From: Crambe crambe
Taxonomy: Eukaryota > Porifera > Demospongiae > Poecilosclerida > Crambeidae
Assembly: GCA_963924555.1 (NCBI GenBank)
Contig: OZ004586.1
Coordinates: 6,716,501 to 6,780,500 of the forward strand
Length of the DNA: 64,000 bases
Direction: 5' to 3'
Positions 1 through 10,239 of the stretch are shown here, piece by piece. The translations under genes and the position numbers were made by a program. A model generated the notes under the pieces. The model saw only the letters and a program-made list of their open reading frames with translations, made no database searches and had not been told where the DNA came from. How positions within the stretch are numbered: position 1 is the first letter of the stretch; each line of letters begins with the position of its first letter.

Positions 1-130
1 GTCCTAGCTGGAGATGGATACATGTAGCTCTGCTTGAGTGGCATTCACATATCTAATCAGATGTTGTAATGCCTGCTCCACCATGTATCACATCTCCCTG
101 TGTGTAAGACTATGTCCAAAAGAGGGTTTG

Positions 131-472
131 CCGGGGCAGATCTAGCCCTTGAAATTGATAGTCTTCCTCACTTGCGTGCAGGGAAAATTTATCTGACCAC
201 GCCCACACCTTTGCTCAGCCATGCCCATTTCGAAGTTGGTTGATGAAGAATTCTGATGGCCCAGCTATCTAAAGCTTCATAACATTCAGCTGTAGTCTGT
301 AGCTAAGCTTCAGTATCTGTAGCTTGTAACTAGCTGCTAGCAATAAACTGTACTGGCTGAAACCTAACCAAATGCGGATCAGTCTGCGCATGCGCTGACG
401 ATCTTTACCTAATATCAAAAATATTGACCGTCTTCCGGAACACAGAAGAAGACTGGCTAAATCCGCCCCTGG
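131..472. mobile_element. MITE-like element with GGGGC(A/G)GATC / ATCCGCCCC ends
   Basis: The left end reads ccggggcagatctag and the right end atccgcccctgg, forming short imperfect terminal inverted repeats. The first ~55 bases match the sequence at 34808-34866, where another copy truncates a CARD exon. There is no coding capacity. Ends of the CAGGGGCGGATC type are common among hAT-like non-autonomous elements; the superfamily is an inference. Confidence 0.55.
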
Positions 473-835
473 TTATGTACTCATGCACTAATTTTCGGTT
501 ATCCCCAAGGTGAGGGATAATTGGAAACGAGTGAGTTACATGGATCACATAACCCACAAGTGGACATACGCAGCTTATCTAACTAGCTAGTACTTGGAAA
601 GGGACACATTCCCCACATATATCACCTTGCTATATTGCCTAATCACCCCTACTAATCTACCGTATAGCGGGTTATTTTTGAGGGGTAATATTTTCATGAT
701 TTTGTGGGGAAAAAACCACGAATTTACAACCCACAGATTCACTCGAGGTGCGAATGCGCACGCCCGTAGTGAGCAGCTGTGCCATGTAGTATATTGTAAC
801 AAGCTAGCCATCGAGTCTATAGCTACAACTCAGAA

Positions 836-1031
836 GATGGCCCTGTTTTGCTACTTTGAAAAGAAGAAGGATAACCAACCTAATGGCTCAATAGCTGAGA
901 CCATGCCATCGACTTCAATTTCTGCTGCAAACAGCGAAGTTCTTGAATCAGCACCACCAGGAAATAAAAAGAGGGGACTGTATGCCAAGTACACACCTCA
1001 ACAGAAGGCTATGATTGGAAAGAGAGCAAGG
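836..1031 (+). pseudogene. Isolated first exon of a transposase-like protein
   Basis: The frame starts MALFCYFEKKKDNQP and runs to KYTPQQKAMIGKRA, after which a plausible donor (AG|GTGTTT) occurs at 1031/1032. The arrangement of a short hydrophobic start, a Ser/Thr/Pro linker and a basic KRGxYxKYTPxxKAxIGKRA block resembles the N-terminal regions of DDE transposon-derived proteins of marine invertebrates. No downstream exon was found before the minisatellite at 1.7 kb, so it is read as an orphan exon. Family assignment is from memory of the motif style and is tentative. Confidence 0.4.
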
Positions 1032-1052
1032 TGTTTGAAGAACAGCTCCTAG

Positions 1053-1694
1053 AAAACTCCAGGTAATGTCCATTAGCGTTTCAATTTTTAGAGAAAAGGC
1101 TGAATAAACAATGTAAACATTAGATCCGTTCACACCTGCGCACTACTAAAAATTGAGTCGGTGGGGTTTCAAACTAGAATCAAAGAGAAGCTACTTTCTC
1201 ACTTCCTGATGCTACAAAGCACTAACTAAAGCCAAGTGGAGAGCAACAAGGTACCGAAGTTAGCTTAGTTTGTTCATATTTCAAGCGTATAAGCTACTAT
1301 CTTACTTCTGGTGATTTTCCACATGACTCTCTGCTCTGTTCACGACTGGCTAACTAGTTTAGACTAAGCTCTAAAACTTTGTCAGATAAATTATTTAATT
1401 AGTGATCATAGTACAGGTAGGACTCACTAAAACTACTCCTACATAATGATTAATTATCACGCTACAATGTGGGTTTTCACAAATCTTGTCACATAATAGC
1501 GTAAGTCATCAATATTCGACCATCTAACTTTACTACGTCTTTAGCTAGTAATTCATCTTCCTTTTTCTTTGCTTTCATTTCCATAAGTGCTATAGCATCC
1601 GAGCTAGTCAGTACACGAGCACTTGCATTCACAGCTGAGGAATTCGACTTGGCTTTATTTGAAGTTACATTGGGGCAAGATAAAAATTGAGTTA
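1053..1694. other. Gene-free stretch
   Basis: AT-rich sequence without an exon, domain or repeat that I can recognise. Confidence 0.5.
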
Positions 1695-1734
1695 TCAGGG
1701 ATAAAACCTTCCTTTTACCTGAGGTGGTTGATAT

Positions 1735-2200
1735 TGTACGGTGAGGAGTATCAATGATACTGAGTGTGGGAGGTGAGATTGCTGAACTGACGGCAGAGTC
1801 TGTACATTGAGGAGTATCAATGATACTGGGAGTGGGAGGTGAGATTGCTGAACTGACGGCAGAGTCTGTACGTTGATGATACTGGGAGTGGGAGGTGAGA
1901 GCGTGGCAGAGCCTATGCGGTGAAGAGTATCGATGATGGGAGCAGGAGGTGAGATTGCTGGGCCTGTTCGGTGAGGAGTATCGATGATATTGGGAGTTGG
2001 AGGTGTGTAGTGAAGAGTATTGAAGATACTGGGAGTGGGAGGTGAAATTGCTGGATAGAGGGCAGAGCCTGGAGTATTGACAATACTAGAGATTGCTGGA
2101 CTGATGGCAGAATCTGTGCAGTGAGGAGTATTGGTGATATTGGGAGTGAGAGGTGGGTATGATAGACCTGTACGGTGAGGAATATCAATGATAGAAGTGG
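1735..2200. repeat. Minisatellite of ~60-bp degenerate units
   Basis: Units built around gaggagtatcaatgatactg, gggagtgggaggtgagattg and ctgaactgacggcagagtct recur about eight times with indels. On the minus strand both open frames give Pro/Ile/Ser-rich repeats, because the unit has no stop in two frames. It follows directly on the acidic C-terminal coding segment of the transposase relic. Confidence 0.8.
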
Positions 2201-2239
2201 GCATTGAAACTGTACTGTTGTCAGAGGAAGAGGAGTACT

Positions 2240-4165
2240 GAACCCACAAGAAGTGGAAAGCTCAAAGGGACCATATGGATCAGATCTATCAAAAATAAAA
2301 TCATCGTCATACAAGTAACATTCTGCATTGGGGTCTGAGTCATCCTCCAATCTACATCGGGATTATTCTGTCTGCCTTCTATCTCGATTCACATGGGGTA
2401 GACTTTCAGGATAGTTGTTCTGTATAGCCATGCAACATATTTTGGGTCATCATACAGGTCGTACCTAATAAAGAGTACAGTATTCTGTAACAGTATATAC
2501 AAAGCTGTACATAGTAAAGTACATAGTAAAATACACACAAGTTACTTCTAATTACAGCACACCATCATTATAAAAGATAGTACCTAGCTACATACCCATT
2601 TTCATAGTGAGTGCTGAATAGTTCCTGTTCTTCTTGACTGAAAATGATGTCAGAATTGGGACATGGTAGACTTTCTGGATGGTTACAACAACATATTGCA
2701 CATCATCATACAGGTCATACCTAATGCACATGTGTATACAAAGAGGACAATAGCAATGGTGAAACAAGTACATACGAAACATTTCTAATTATAGCACACC
2801 ATACTTACCCATTTTCATAGCGAGTGCTAACTCTTTTCGACTGAAAGTAACATCTTCAGGTTGATTTGATGATCCAGGTGTACTGCTGGTATCAGTATCT
2901 GCTATAGATGAAGATGGCACAACAATAGCTTCCGCATTGAAAGGACATATTCCAACCTTCTGAAATCCCGACAGTATATTCTTTGGTTTTATTGCCTTGT
3001 ACCAAGCCGCTGAAACGAGCGATGAAAACTGATATTAGTGATAACCCGACCTGGATTATATCCATGACAAGCTTCAGACCAATATACTTTTAAGGGTCGG
3101 AAAAAGCTGACATCTAAAGGTTGAGATACATGAGTGGTGTGGGGTGGAAGGCATAAAATAATAACTCCTTGCTTTGCTGCCAAACTAATAATGAGATGAA
3201 TGACCATCAAGAAGTAATAGGACGGGCTGGAGGAATATGAGCAATAAATAAGTCAGATATCCAGTAACTAAAGAGTTCCATATCTGTCCAACCTTTGTCA
3301 GACATCCCATACAGGGTATCAGGGACTTCTCCCTTTGTCCATTCAGGGTTAAGACGTTTTCCTTCAAAAATCACCATTGGGGGGATCGTACAACCTGCAG
3401 CATTACCACAAGCCAAGACTGTTATTTGAGCTTTATTGCCAGATGTCCGACAATGAACTTTTTTTCTTCTTTTTTGAACTATAAATTTGGGGGGCTTATG
3501 ATGTTCCAAATGCGATTTGGAGAATTAAATATGCCATTCTTTTTTAATATCTCTTTTAATAGATCATAATATTGCTTTATATTTGCAGCATTAACAGCAT
3601 TTGCATGAGGCTGTGCTAGAGGATCACCTTTTCGAAGGGCTAACTTGGGCCACCGTTGCATGAAACGTAACCATCACCCTTTCCCATTAAACTTAACTGG
3701 ACCACCATTTTTCTCTTCCAGAGTCTTGCGTACAATGCTTAACACATCTGCCGCCTTTTAGGATAGCCAATATTAGCACATGTAATAATATAATTTACAA
3801 GCTCTTGTTCTTCACTAGCTGATAAATATGGTACTCTCCCCAGATTGGTTCCGTGCTCAACTCTCCCTGATATTCTATCTTTTGGGAAGGCCAAATTCAA
3901 CTGCTGCCCTGTTTATTCCCATACCTTCAGTGACTGCTTGCATTGCCCCAAGCATCGACTCTTTGTTCCATTTTCTGTACTTTTTCGGGCGATTCGATAT
4001 TTCTTTTTCAGCTAGAGGTCTCTTTCTACTGGCTGGAGGCTTCTTTGTTTTCTTCTTTTTACTTTTAGGCATATTAACTCTGCTGACATGTGGCGGCAAA
4101 ATGGCAGTTTCCTGTAAATTTACGTATAACCGTGTGTTATGTTGTATATCTTCATGCTCCTCCAT
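2240..4165 (-). pseudogene. Pogo/Tigger-like DDE transposase relic
   Basis: Read on the minus strand from 4165. The N-terminal part has a basic region and a psq/CENP-B-type helix-turn-helix segment (KYRKWNKESMLGAMQAV, about 3.90-3.98 kb). The catalytic core at 3.0-3.5 kb carries GNKAQITVLACGNAAG, PMVIFEGKRLNPEWTKGEVP, LLLLDGHSSHY (second catalytic Asp) and CLPPHTTHVSQPLD. The segment that should hold the first catalytic Asp is deleted near 3505, where NRIW joins directly to EHHKPPKF. Further frameshifts lie near 3875, 3665 and 3205. The C-terminal part (2390-2830) has a tandemly duplicated exon encoding YENG and YDLYDDxxYV-type modules. It is inactive. The DDE motifs make the class secure; exact subfamily is inferred. 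Confidence 0.75.
2390..2830 (-). repeat. Tandem exon duplication inside the transposase relic
   Basis: Two diverged direct copies (about 2393-2625 and 2665-2830) share the GGGTAGACTTTC, CATCATACAGGTC, ATAGCACACCAT and CCCATTTTCATAG blocks. On the minus strand each copy encodes a short acidic module (Glu-rich, ending YENG) followed by a GT donor and then YDLYDD. The order and spacing show an exon-plus-intron unit duplicated in tandem. Confidence 0.55.
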
Positions 4166-4172
4166 ATACTAA

Positions 4173-5283
4173 AGTGGTCGATTTCAGGTAACTGTGGTCG
4201 ATAATGGTGGTGGACGATTATTGATGACTTACGCTATAGCTTCCTTCGCACATGACAAACGTGGAGTAGAATCGATCCTTATAAATGACCAAAATTTAAT
4301 TATCACCTTCTCTGATCAGTTAATTTGTCATGCTCTCTTTAAAGAAAAGCAGTGAAGTGCACATGCACTGTTAGTAAGATAGCAAGATCATTATGATTAT
4401 CTAGGTCTACACTCCAAATGCATCCACTTAGATAAGCCTAGTGCCCATACAATCCACTTAGCTGTGCTGATACCACATAGCACTTATATCCACTTAGCTA
4501 CTACCCATTATGACAAAAGTTTGTAGAAATCAATCAAGGCTATATAATTGGAGCATGCAGGTGCTACAATTGCACAGTATCTAGCTAGCCCATACCAGCA
4601 CTGCCTGCCACAGCTACATAACTCAACAGCAAAATCTTCTAGGTATTGAAGTACAAACGGATATCAGTTCTAAAAGCCTATAGAAGTACTTGCTCACTCA
4701 CTGTGACTCAAACGTTGCACATTGCCCTATGCACTCCAAAATACCCCAGGTGTACATACTTACATGACATCACAAGCATTGAGGGAGAGTGTTCCTCAAC
4801 TCATAGCTGTAAGCTGTAGCTGTAGCTTCTGTGTAGCTACAGTTTGGATTTCAAAAATGCATGGGTTTAAAGTCACTGCTATATTATTACTATGCCCACA
4901 ATTATGGTGTACTGTACCACACATTAATTTTAGTATTACTAGGGCAATGTGACAGCGAGCGAGCAATCAAGTGTATTTCTATGCTGATAGGCTCTATAAA
5001 TGGTTCTAATTCATTAATTTTGTGCTTCAATTCATTCTTTGCTGTTGAGTTAAGTGGCAGGCAGCTGCTAGAAAGCTGTAATACTTACCGGCTTATAACT
5101 ATCCACCATGCTATATAGCAAAATGATATAAATCAATCAAACAATTATAATTGGAGAATGTGCATATAGATACATACATAACTGGTAAAGTAGTCTTTTC
5201 ATAGACTAGCCCTGCCAGCAAGGTGTGGTTACGTTTTTGAGTGATGTTGTTCCCAGTTTAGTGATGTTGTTATCACTCTAGGT
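4173..5283. other. Gene-free stretch upstream of the kinase-like gene
   Basis: About 1.1 kb without exons that I can support. It contains repeated tccacttag motifs (4380-4500), which look like a short low-order repeat, and presumably the promoter of the gene at 5284; no convincing TATA element was identified. Confidence 0.5.
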
Positions 5284-6939
5284 ATGTCATTTTCACTCCA
5301 CCATTGTTTGAATTTGTTTGTAACTAGGAAGGACTGTCCAATGACATTAGCAGAAATAAAATCGTTATTGCATGTTAATTGCCTTGGAAATTATGGCCCT
5401 TCAGTTCTCAGGCTGCATGCATCCTTGGACTCAGGGATTGTGGACTATAGTTGCATGAGAAACACTTCACATGCTTTTTTTACAGTTTTAAGCATGCCCT
5501 ATTCATGGATGTATCATAAGAGATGCAAAAGTGATGGCCTGATTTATATACATTATACAGTTACGGAACTGAGAGAAGGGCGTCCATTATTGTGGAGGAA
5601 AGTCAAAAGAAAATCATCCGAAAGATCAATTTGGGACAGCTTTCTTACTACAGCACCATTGTACATACACTGGTTTCCTATATTTGCTTATGACATGTAT
5701 AAAAAGACAAAAGAAGAAAACTATTACACAGGGCAGGAGGGTCTTATTGAAGTGAAGATTTCTGACGGTACAGTAAAAGTTATTCCGACTGAAACACTGG
5801 AACAGTTTGTGAGTGTGTTACAATCTACAGGATTTCAAGACAGTAAAGCTGAACGAAAGACCCGTCTTACTCTGTTTACACAGGCTATTGACAAATTCTT
5901 GTTTGTGGGTTGTGATCCATCACTCTACCTGCTTCAAAGTGTAGATGATGCTTTTTTTCCTGCTCTTAATTTTTATAGCACTGCAGAGCAAGATCACCCA
6001 CCACACCCATTATTATTCTGCAGCCCATGCCTGGGTCCCCCCAGTTTTAATAATAAATCTGAACATACACAAGATATCTTGCAAACATACAGCTTAGAAA
6101 AGTCAAGTTTAATTCTTGTCCTCTCATATATAAAGGACAGTGTTGCACTGGATGTTATCATACGGGAACCTGGCAACAGAACTGGTAGGAAGGATGATAA
6201 TGGTGTTACCTATCTTGAAATCAAAGTGTGTGAAGTGCCAGTTATGTCCAATGAATTGAGACATCTATTAATTACACTCTATGGATGTGTACACTCCCTC
6301 ATTGTGCAACCAGTAAATGATCCAGATTCCCTGACGAGAAAGTGCTGTGATGGAGAGCATTCCCTGCTTAGCCTATCTGAAAAACCAGCTGTGATCCACT
6401 GCAAAGAAAGGAATATGGTATTGAAGTTTTATGATACTGATTTTGAGCAACCACCAAAGGAGGAATTACTGAAGGCAGTAGACTTGCCTCGTGCTTCACT
6501 TCGCTCTCTTAATGACCGAATTAAAATTTTGGAGTGCGAGTATGTACGTGGAGTGAACTATCCATGGAATATTCATCAGGTTACAGCTTTACTTCAAAAA
6601 ATACATCAGCTCCACTCCCTGGGGTTTGTGCATGGTGATATTAGATATATCAACCTCATTTTTACTGAAGATAATGCATACATACTTGATCTTGATATGG
6701 CAGCTGTGGAGAATGAACATTATAGAAGTGGGTACAACTCCGACATAAAAGAGCGCCATCCTGAAGCTATGGCAGAACAGCCTATGAAGAAATCTCATGA
6801 TCGGTACTCTCTTCACTTTATCATAACCAGGAGCCACCTTCTACACCTGAGCTTGGTCCAGAAAGACATCGTGGAAAAGCTTCTTTCTTGTGAACAAATC
6901 GGACTGGATGCCATAGAATTGGAACTTGAGAAGTCCTGA
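5284..6939 (+). CDS. Protein-kinase-like fold protein, intronless, 551 aa
   Basis: An uninterrupted 551-codon frame with no introns. The C-terminal ~190 residues show protein kinase landmarks in order: a beta3-type lysine in MVLKFYD (K381), the catalytic loop HGDIRYIN (H450, D452, N457), a DFG-equivalent DLD (469-471) in YILDLDMA, an APE-like RHPEA, and HDRYSL (D506), which fits the conserved helix-F aspartate. The N-terminal ~370 residues match no domain I know. The kinase lobe is divergent, without an obvious glycine loop, so activity and substrate are unknown. Kinase-like proteins with an HGD loop occur in large lineage-specific families in sponges, cnidarians and fungi, sometimes near mobile elements (general recollection). 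The start is the first in-frame Met after a stop at 5279. An upstream exon joined at the AG before it cannot be excluded. Confidence 0.75.
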   Translation: MSFSLHHCLNLFVTRKDCPMTLAEIKSLLHVNCLGNYGPSVLRLHASLDSGIVDYSCMRNTSHAFFTVLSMPYSWMYHKRCKSDGLIYIHYTVTELREGRPLLWRKVKRKSSERSIWDSFLTTAPLYIHWFPIFAYDMYKKTKEENYYTGQEGLIEVKISDGTVKVIPTETLEQFVSVLQSTGFQDSKAERKTRLTLFTQAIDKFLFVGCDPSLYLLQSVDDAFFPALNFYSTAEQDHPPHPLLFCSPCLGPPSFNNKSEHTQDILQTYSLEKSSLILVLSYIKDSVALDVIIREPGNRTGRKDDNGVTYLEIKVCEVPVMSNELRHLLITLYGCVHSLIVQPVNDPDSLTRKCCDGEHSLLSLSEKPAVIHCKERNMVLKFYDTDFEQPPKEELLKAVDLPRASLRSLNDRIKILECEYVRGVNYPWNIHQVTALLQKIHQLHSLGFVHGDIRYINLIFTEDNAYILDLDMAAVENEHYRSGYNSDIKERHPEAMAEQPMKKSHDRYSLHFIITRSHLLHLSLVQKDIVEKLLSCEQIGLDAIELELEKS

Positions 6940-7063
6940 TTTATATGGATGCCAGTGAGCTATGACTTGATTACTAGAATGTTACAATAATAATAGTTTT
7001 GTTTATTGTTGATTTGCCATTAATGTTACAATAATTATATATAACACAGACATCATGATCATG

Positions 7064-7147
7064 TAAGATAATACTTCATAACTAAAGTAGCTACAATGTC
7101 AGATATCATAACATAATACAGTACTTTAGTTATGAAGTATTGTCTTA
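7064..7147. repeat. Inverted repeat (26-bp arms)
   Basis: Arms at 7064-7089 and 7122-7147 read taagataatacttcataact... and its near-exact reverse complement, with a 32-base spacer. It is a small fold-back element. Confidence 0.8.
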
Positions 7148-7774
7148 TAAATGTGTTAGCTAAGTGACTTGTGAGTGATTAAGTCATGGCCAGACATCAT
7201 TTCTAGCCTCCCCTTTGCATGTGTAGCTATCACAGTGTAGCACTGTAAAAAAATTAAGTAGGGATGGTACGGATTGCCCCATTGGATTAATAGCTACTTG
7301 GTATTTTCTCATAACTCCAGAATACTTCCCCTCCTACAGTCAGCAACTCCTAACTTGAAGACAGAACACCTTCAATGTGCTAGGACTAAAGTATGAAAAA
7401 CAGAAGAAAAGCAGTATCATTTTACAGTGACATCTAAAATTGCTCATCATCATCATCATCAATGGTTCATTCAATTCGATCAAATGCTATACCACACTAC
7501 TCAAAATTGACTGCGCTATAATCCTTTACCTTTAACTCGACATGTTCAAAAATAGCATGTCATTTTCCAATTTGACCTACAATGTGGCAGACATTTTTAT
7601 GCCCCACCCCATACATGTGATTCTTGGACCTTGACCTCACAACTTACTAGCAAATCTGTCATTAGCTCTCTCTCTTGATGTTGGTCTCTTGATGCTCAGA
7701 GCGTAAACCCTAGGCACTAGTCTGGTGCACAAGTCACAACAGTAGCTACGTACCAATGCATGCAAACTGCTACA

Positions 7775-7834
7775 CAGCAGGGGTTAAGACAGCAGGGGTT
7801 AAGACAGCAGGGGTTAAGACAGCAGGGGTTAAGT
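7775..7834. repeat. Four tandem copies of a 15-bp unit
   Basis: The unit acagcaggggttaag is repeated four times without substitutions, suggesting recent expansion. Confidence 0.9.
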
Positions 7835-8955
7835 GATCAGTCATGGTGTAGCTAAGCTATCATGATAATATAAATTGAGTACACCGTCTTGAAATAATCA
7901 TTATCGAGTCTCCATTATGACAGCAGAAGACTTGTACGTAGCTACCCAAAAAAGCAACCTCAATAATAAAAACTCCAGGCTTCATGGCTATACGTACCAT
8001 AACCTTCAGCCTTTCACTTTCATTGATTGTATAATTATTATGCTGATGAAAGTCTTGGTTATTACTTTGTGCCGTTAATTTGTTAGGCACATTCAAGTGA
8101 GTCTTGCATGTGATGGATCAAACTCAAAATACTTCTGAATCATGTTGTTGAACTATCGGAAGATTATGTTCAAGTAACTTTCCAGTGGAGTACTGTAGGA
8201 AAATGAAAAAATGTGCATGCAAAGAACTTGGAATCACGTCATATCACTAAATAACTAGCTAGTAATGTCCAAAAAAGTTCTTCCTTAATAAGTAGCTGGG
8301 CAATTATTGAGGGGGAGGGGGGCCTGGCCTCCCCTGTTCCTATATCACTCCAATGCTTTCTGGACAAATTAACAATGAAGAGATGATGAGATCACCTTGT
8401 CAATTTTAGAACTCGTTTTTTTTTTCTCTTATGTTAGCGAATGAATTTTTGGTTTTTGAACATTCTCCTCTCTTCTTTGTAGATGTAATAATTCACTGTA
8501 GCCTTCTGAGAACCTGTAGAGTAAGGGTAGAAGAGAAAGAAGAGTTTTAGTTTATGCAGTCTTATGACCTTTGACCCACTTAGAGAGTGCTAACGCACTC
8601 TCAATAGGCAAATTAACGATGATTTTACACATGAACACTATCAGGTATTATCAGTATAATTACAACCAAATATTTTGTAAGGGACGCCAAGGGATGTGGA
8701 AAGTAGTAGTGTACAGTGCATACCAAGTTGCAGCCCACAGCATAAAATAGGGTCTCATTCAGTGGACACTTGCTTGGCTTATAAGCGAAAAGTGGTCTGG
8801 TCAACATGATAACTGATACAATGCAAATGCAGCAGCTATAATAATAAATAGGCAAGGTGAGTGGGGTGCCTCTATTAAATAACAGCAATTAGATAGCCTC
8901 ACCTCTTCATGTAGTGTTTATTTAGCTGATGTCATTAGTAAAACTTTTAAGGGTC

Positions 8956-8983
8956 GGGGGGGGGGGGGGGGGGGGGGGGGGGG
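8956..8983. repeat. G homopolymer
   Basis: About 28 consecutive G in a gene-free region. Comparable G or C runs occur at 25395-25420, 41753-41775 and 43636-43663. Confidence 0.95.
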
Positions 8984-9943
8984 TGGGAAGGTAAAGGGTC
9001 GATGCTGCTACCACGCCCTCGAATTTATAAATGGCTTACACATGGCAAAAAAACAACAACAAAAACAGGTGAGCTGTAATGCATGCCCAGTAGCCAGAAC
9101 TTGTTCATTACACGCATAATAAAAAGGAAGAACAACTGCAAATTCATCTCAAAAGATTTTGCTATTTTTATCAGTTGGCCACTAGATCTGCAAGTTCTTT
9201 TAGCTTTGTTTCCTCCCAGTACAGCAACTCGAGACAGAGCTTCAGAAAGCATTGTGGGTAAGTTGTCATGAAAGTAGCTGCTGTGATATTGGGGCACTCC
9301 TTAATATAGCAAGCACAGGCAGTAAATTGCTAAATTAGCAGCACTGTACATTAAGTAAATTCATTTCCAACCTAGCAATTTACATGCAGGCAGCTGTGCA
9401 TACTTATTGTACCCGACTGTGTTCAGTTTAATAATGGCTAGCTATTTAACTGGTTAGATTTCAACAATATAATGCTCTTGCATGTCCATAAAGAAAAAAA
9501 CATAATTTATAGACCTCGATGCCATAGCTAGCTAATAAATTCATAGCAGTATTATGATAAAGAAAAACTTTGGTGTGATCAATAATAACTAATCTTCCAT
9601 AATGTTGTTTGTACATATATTTCACTGTACAATGATGCGAGTGCCCCCTCAGTAAAAAATAGTCATGTCTGCTATGAGATAGCAGATAGCTAATCTTATG
9701 TAGCCTTTTGATACAAATGTACGAGCATAATTAAAAGAATAATTAATAATAGGAGCATGAGATGCTTGTGGGTCCCTATACCTTAACCTAAGCCAAATGC
9801 TGACTCAGCATAATTCTAGTGCATTTTTGGAGCGAGTCCCATTCAAGAAATATAGACAGGGTTTCTTTGTTGTTGCTGTTGTTGTTATTGTTTGTGCATG
9901 ATGGCTGTCTTGTACGTTACCCTCTCTCTCTCTCATTCCACAC

Positions 9944-10210
9944 AGGGGAAGGCATTCTGGCAGAGGAACATAGAGGTACTATGAACAGGTGAGTGATGAG
10001 GATAGGGCATGTGGCCCAGTCCATACCTGGTATGTGTTCCATGTGTGCAGCAATTGTCTGCTGCTCAGAAGGGACTCAGTCAACCTTCCCTTAGTAAAGC
10101 GAAGAAGTCTGAGCTTGAAGAGGATGTGAAAAAGTATGAGAGATTGATCCAGATAGATAAAAAGAATCTCCTTGATAAAGAAAAAACGAATAAAGATGCT
10201 TCAAAATGCC
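9944..10210 (+). CDS. Two exons of an unrecognised coiled-coil protein (partial)
   Basis: A polypyrimidine tract and acceptor (cacacag) precede an exon encoding GKAFWQRNIE, ending at a GT donor (GAG|GTACTA, about 9976). After a short intron a second exon starts at CAATTG (acceptor gtgtgcag, about 10051) in the same phase 0 and encodes a Lys/Glu-rich heptad-like stretch (KSELEEDVKKYERLIQIDKK). The joined frame is open and reads as a coiled coil. Neither the start nor the end of a complete gene was found. It may be a decayed copy. I do not recognise the protein. Confidence 0.4.
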
Positions 10211-10239
10211 ATAGGGCAACTTACTTGTTAAGATTTTAG

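Larger units (their letters stand above)
6940..9930. other. Gene-free stretch with small repeats
   Basis: Nearly 3 kb with no supported exon. It holds a perfect-arm palindrome (7064-7147), a 15-bp tandem repeat (about 7775-7834), a (CAT)n stretch near 7445 and a long G homopolymer (8956-8983). The open frames are short and lack splice-site or motif support. Confidence 0.5.

Noticed and set aside
3828..4172. Plus-strand 114-codon frame with a hydrophobic segment
   Set aside because: It is the antisense of the minus-strand transposase N-terminus, whose HTH motif explains the openness.
7775..7834. CRISPR-like short tandem repeat
   Set aside because: The 15-bp units are directly adjacent without spacers; it is a tandem repeat in a eukaryotic genome.
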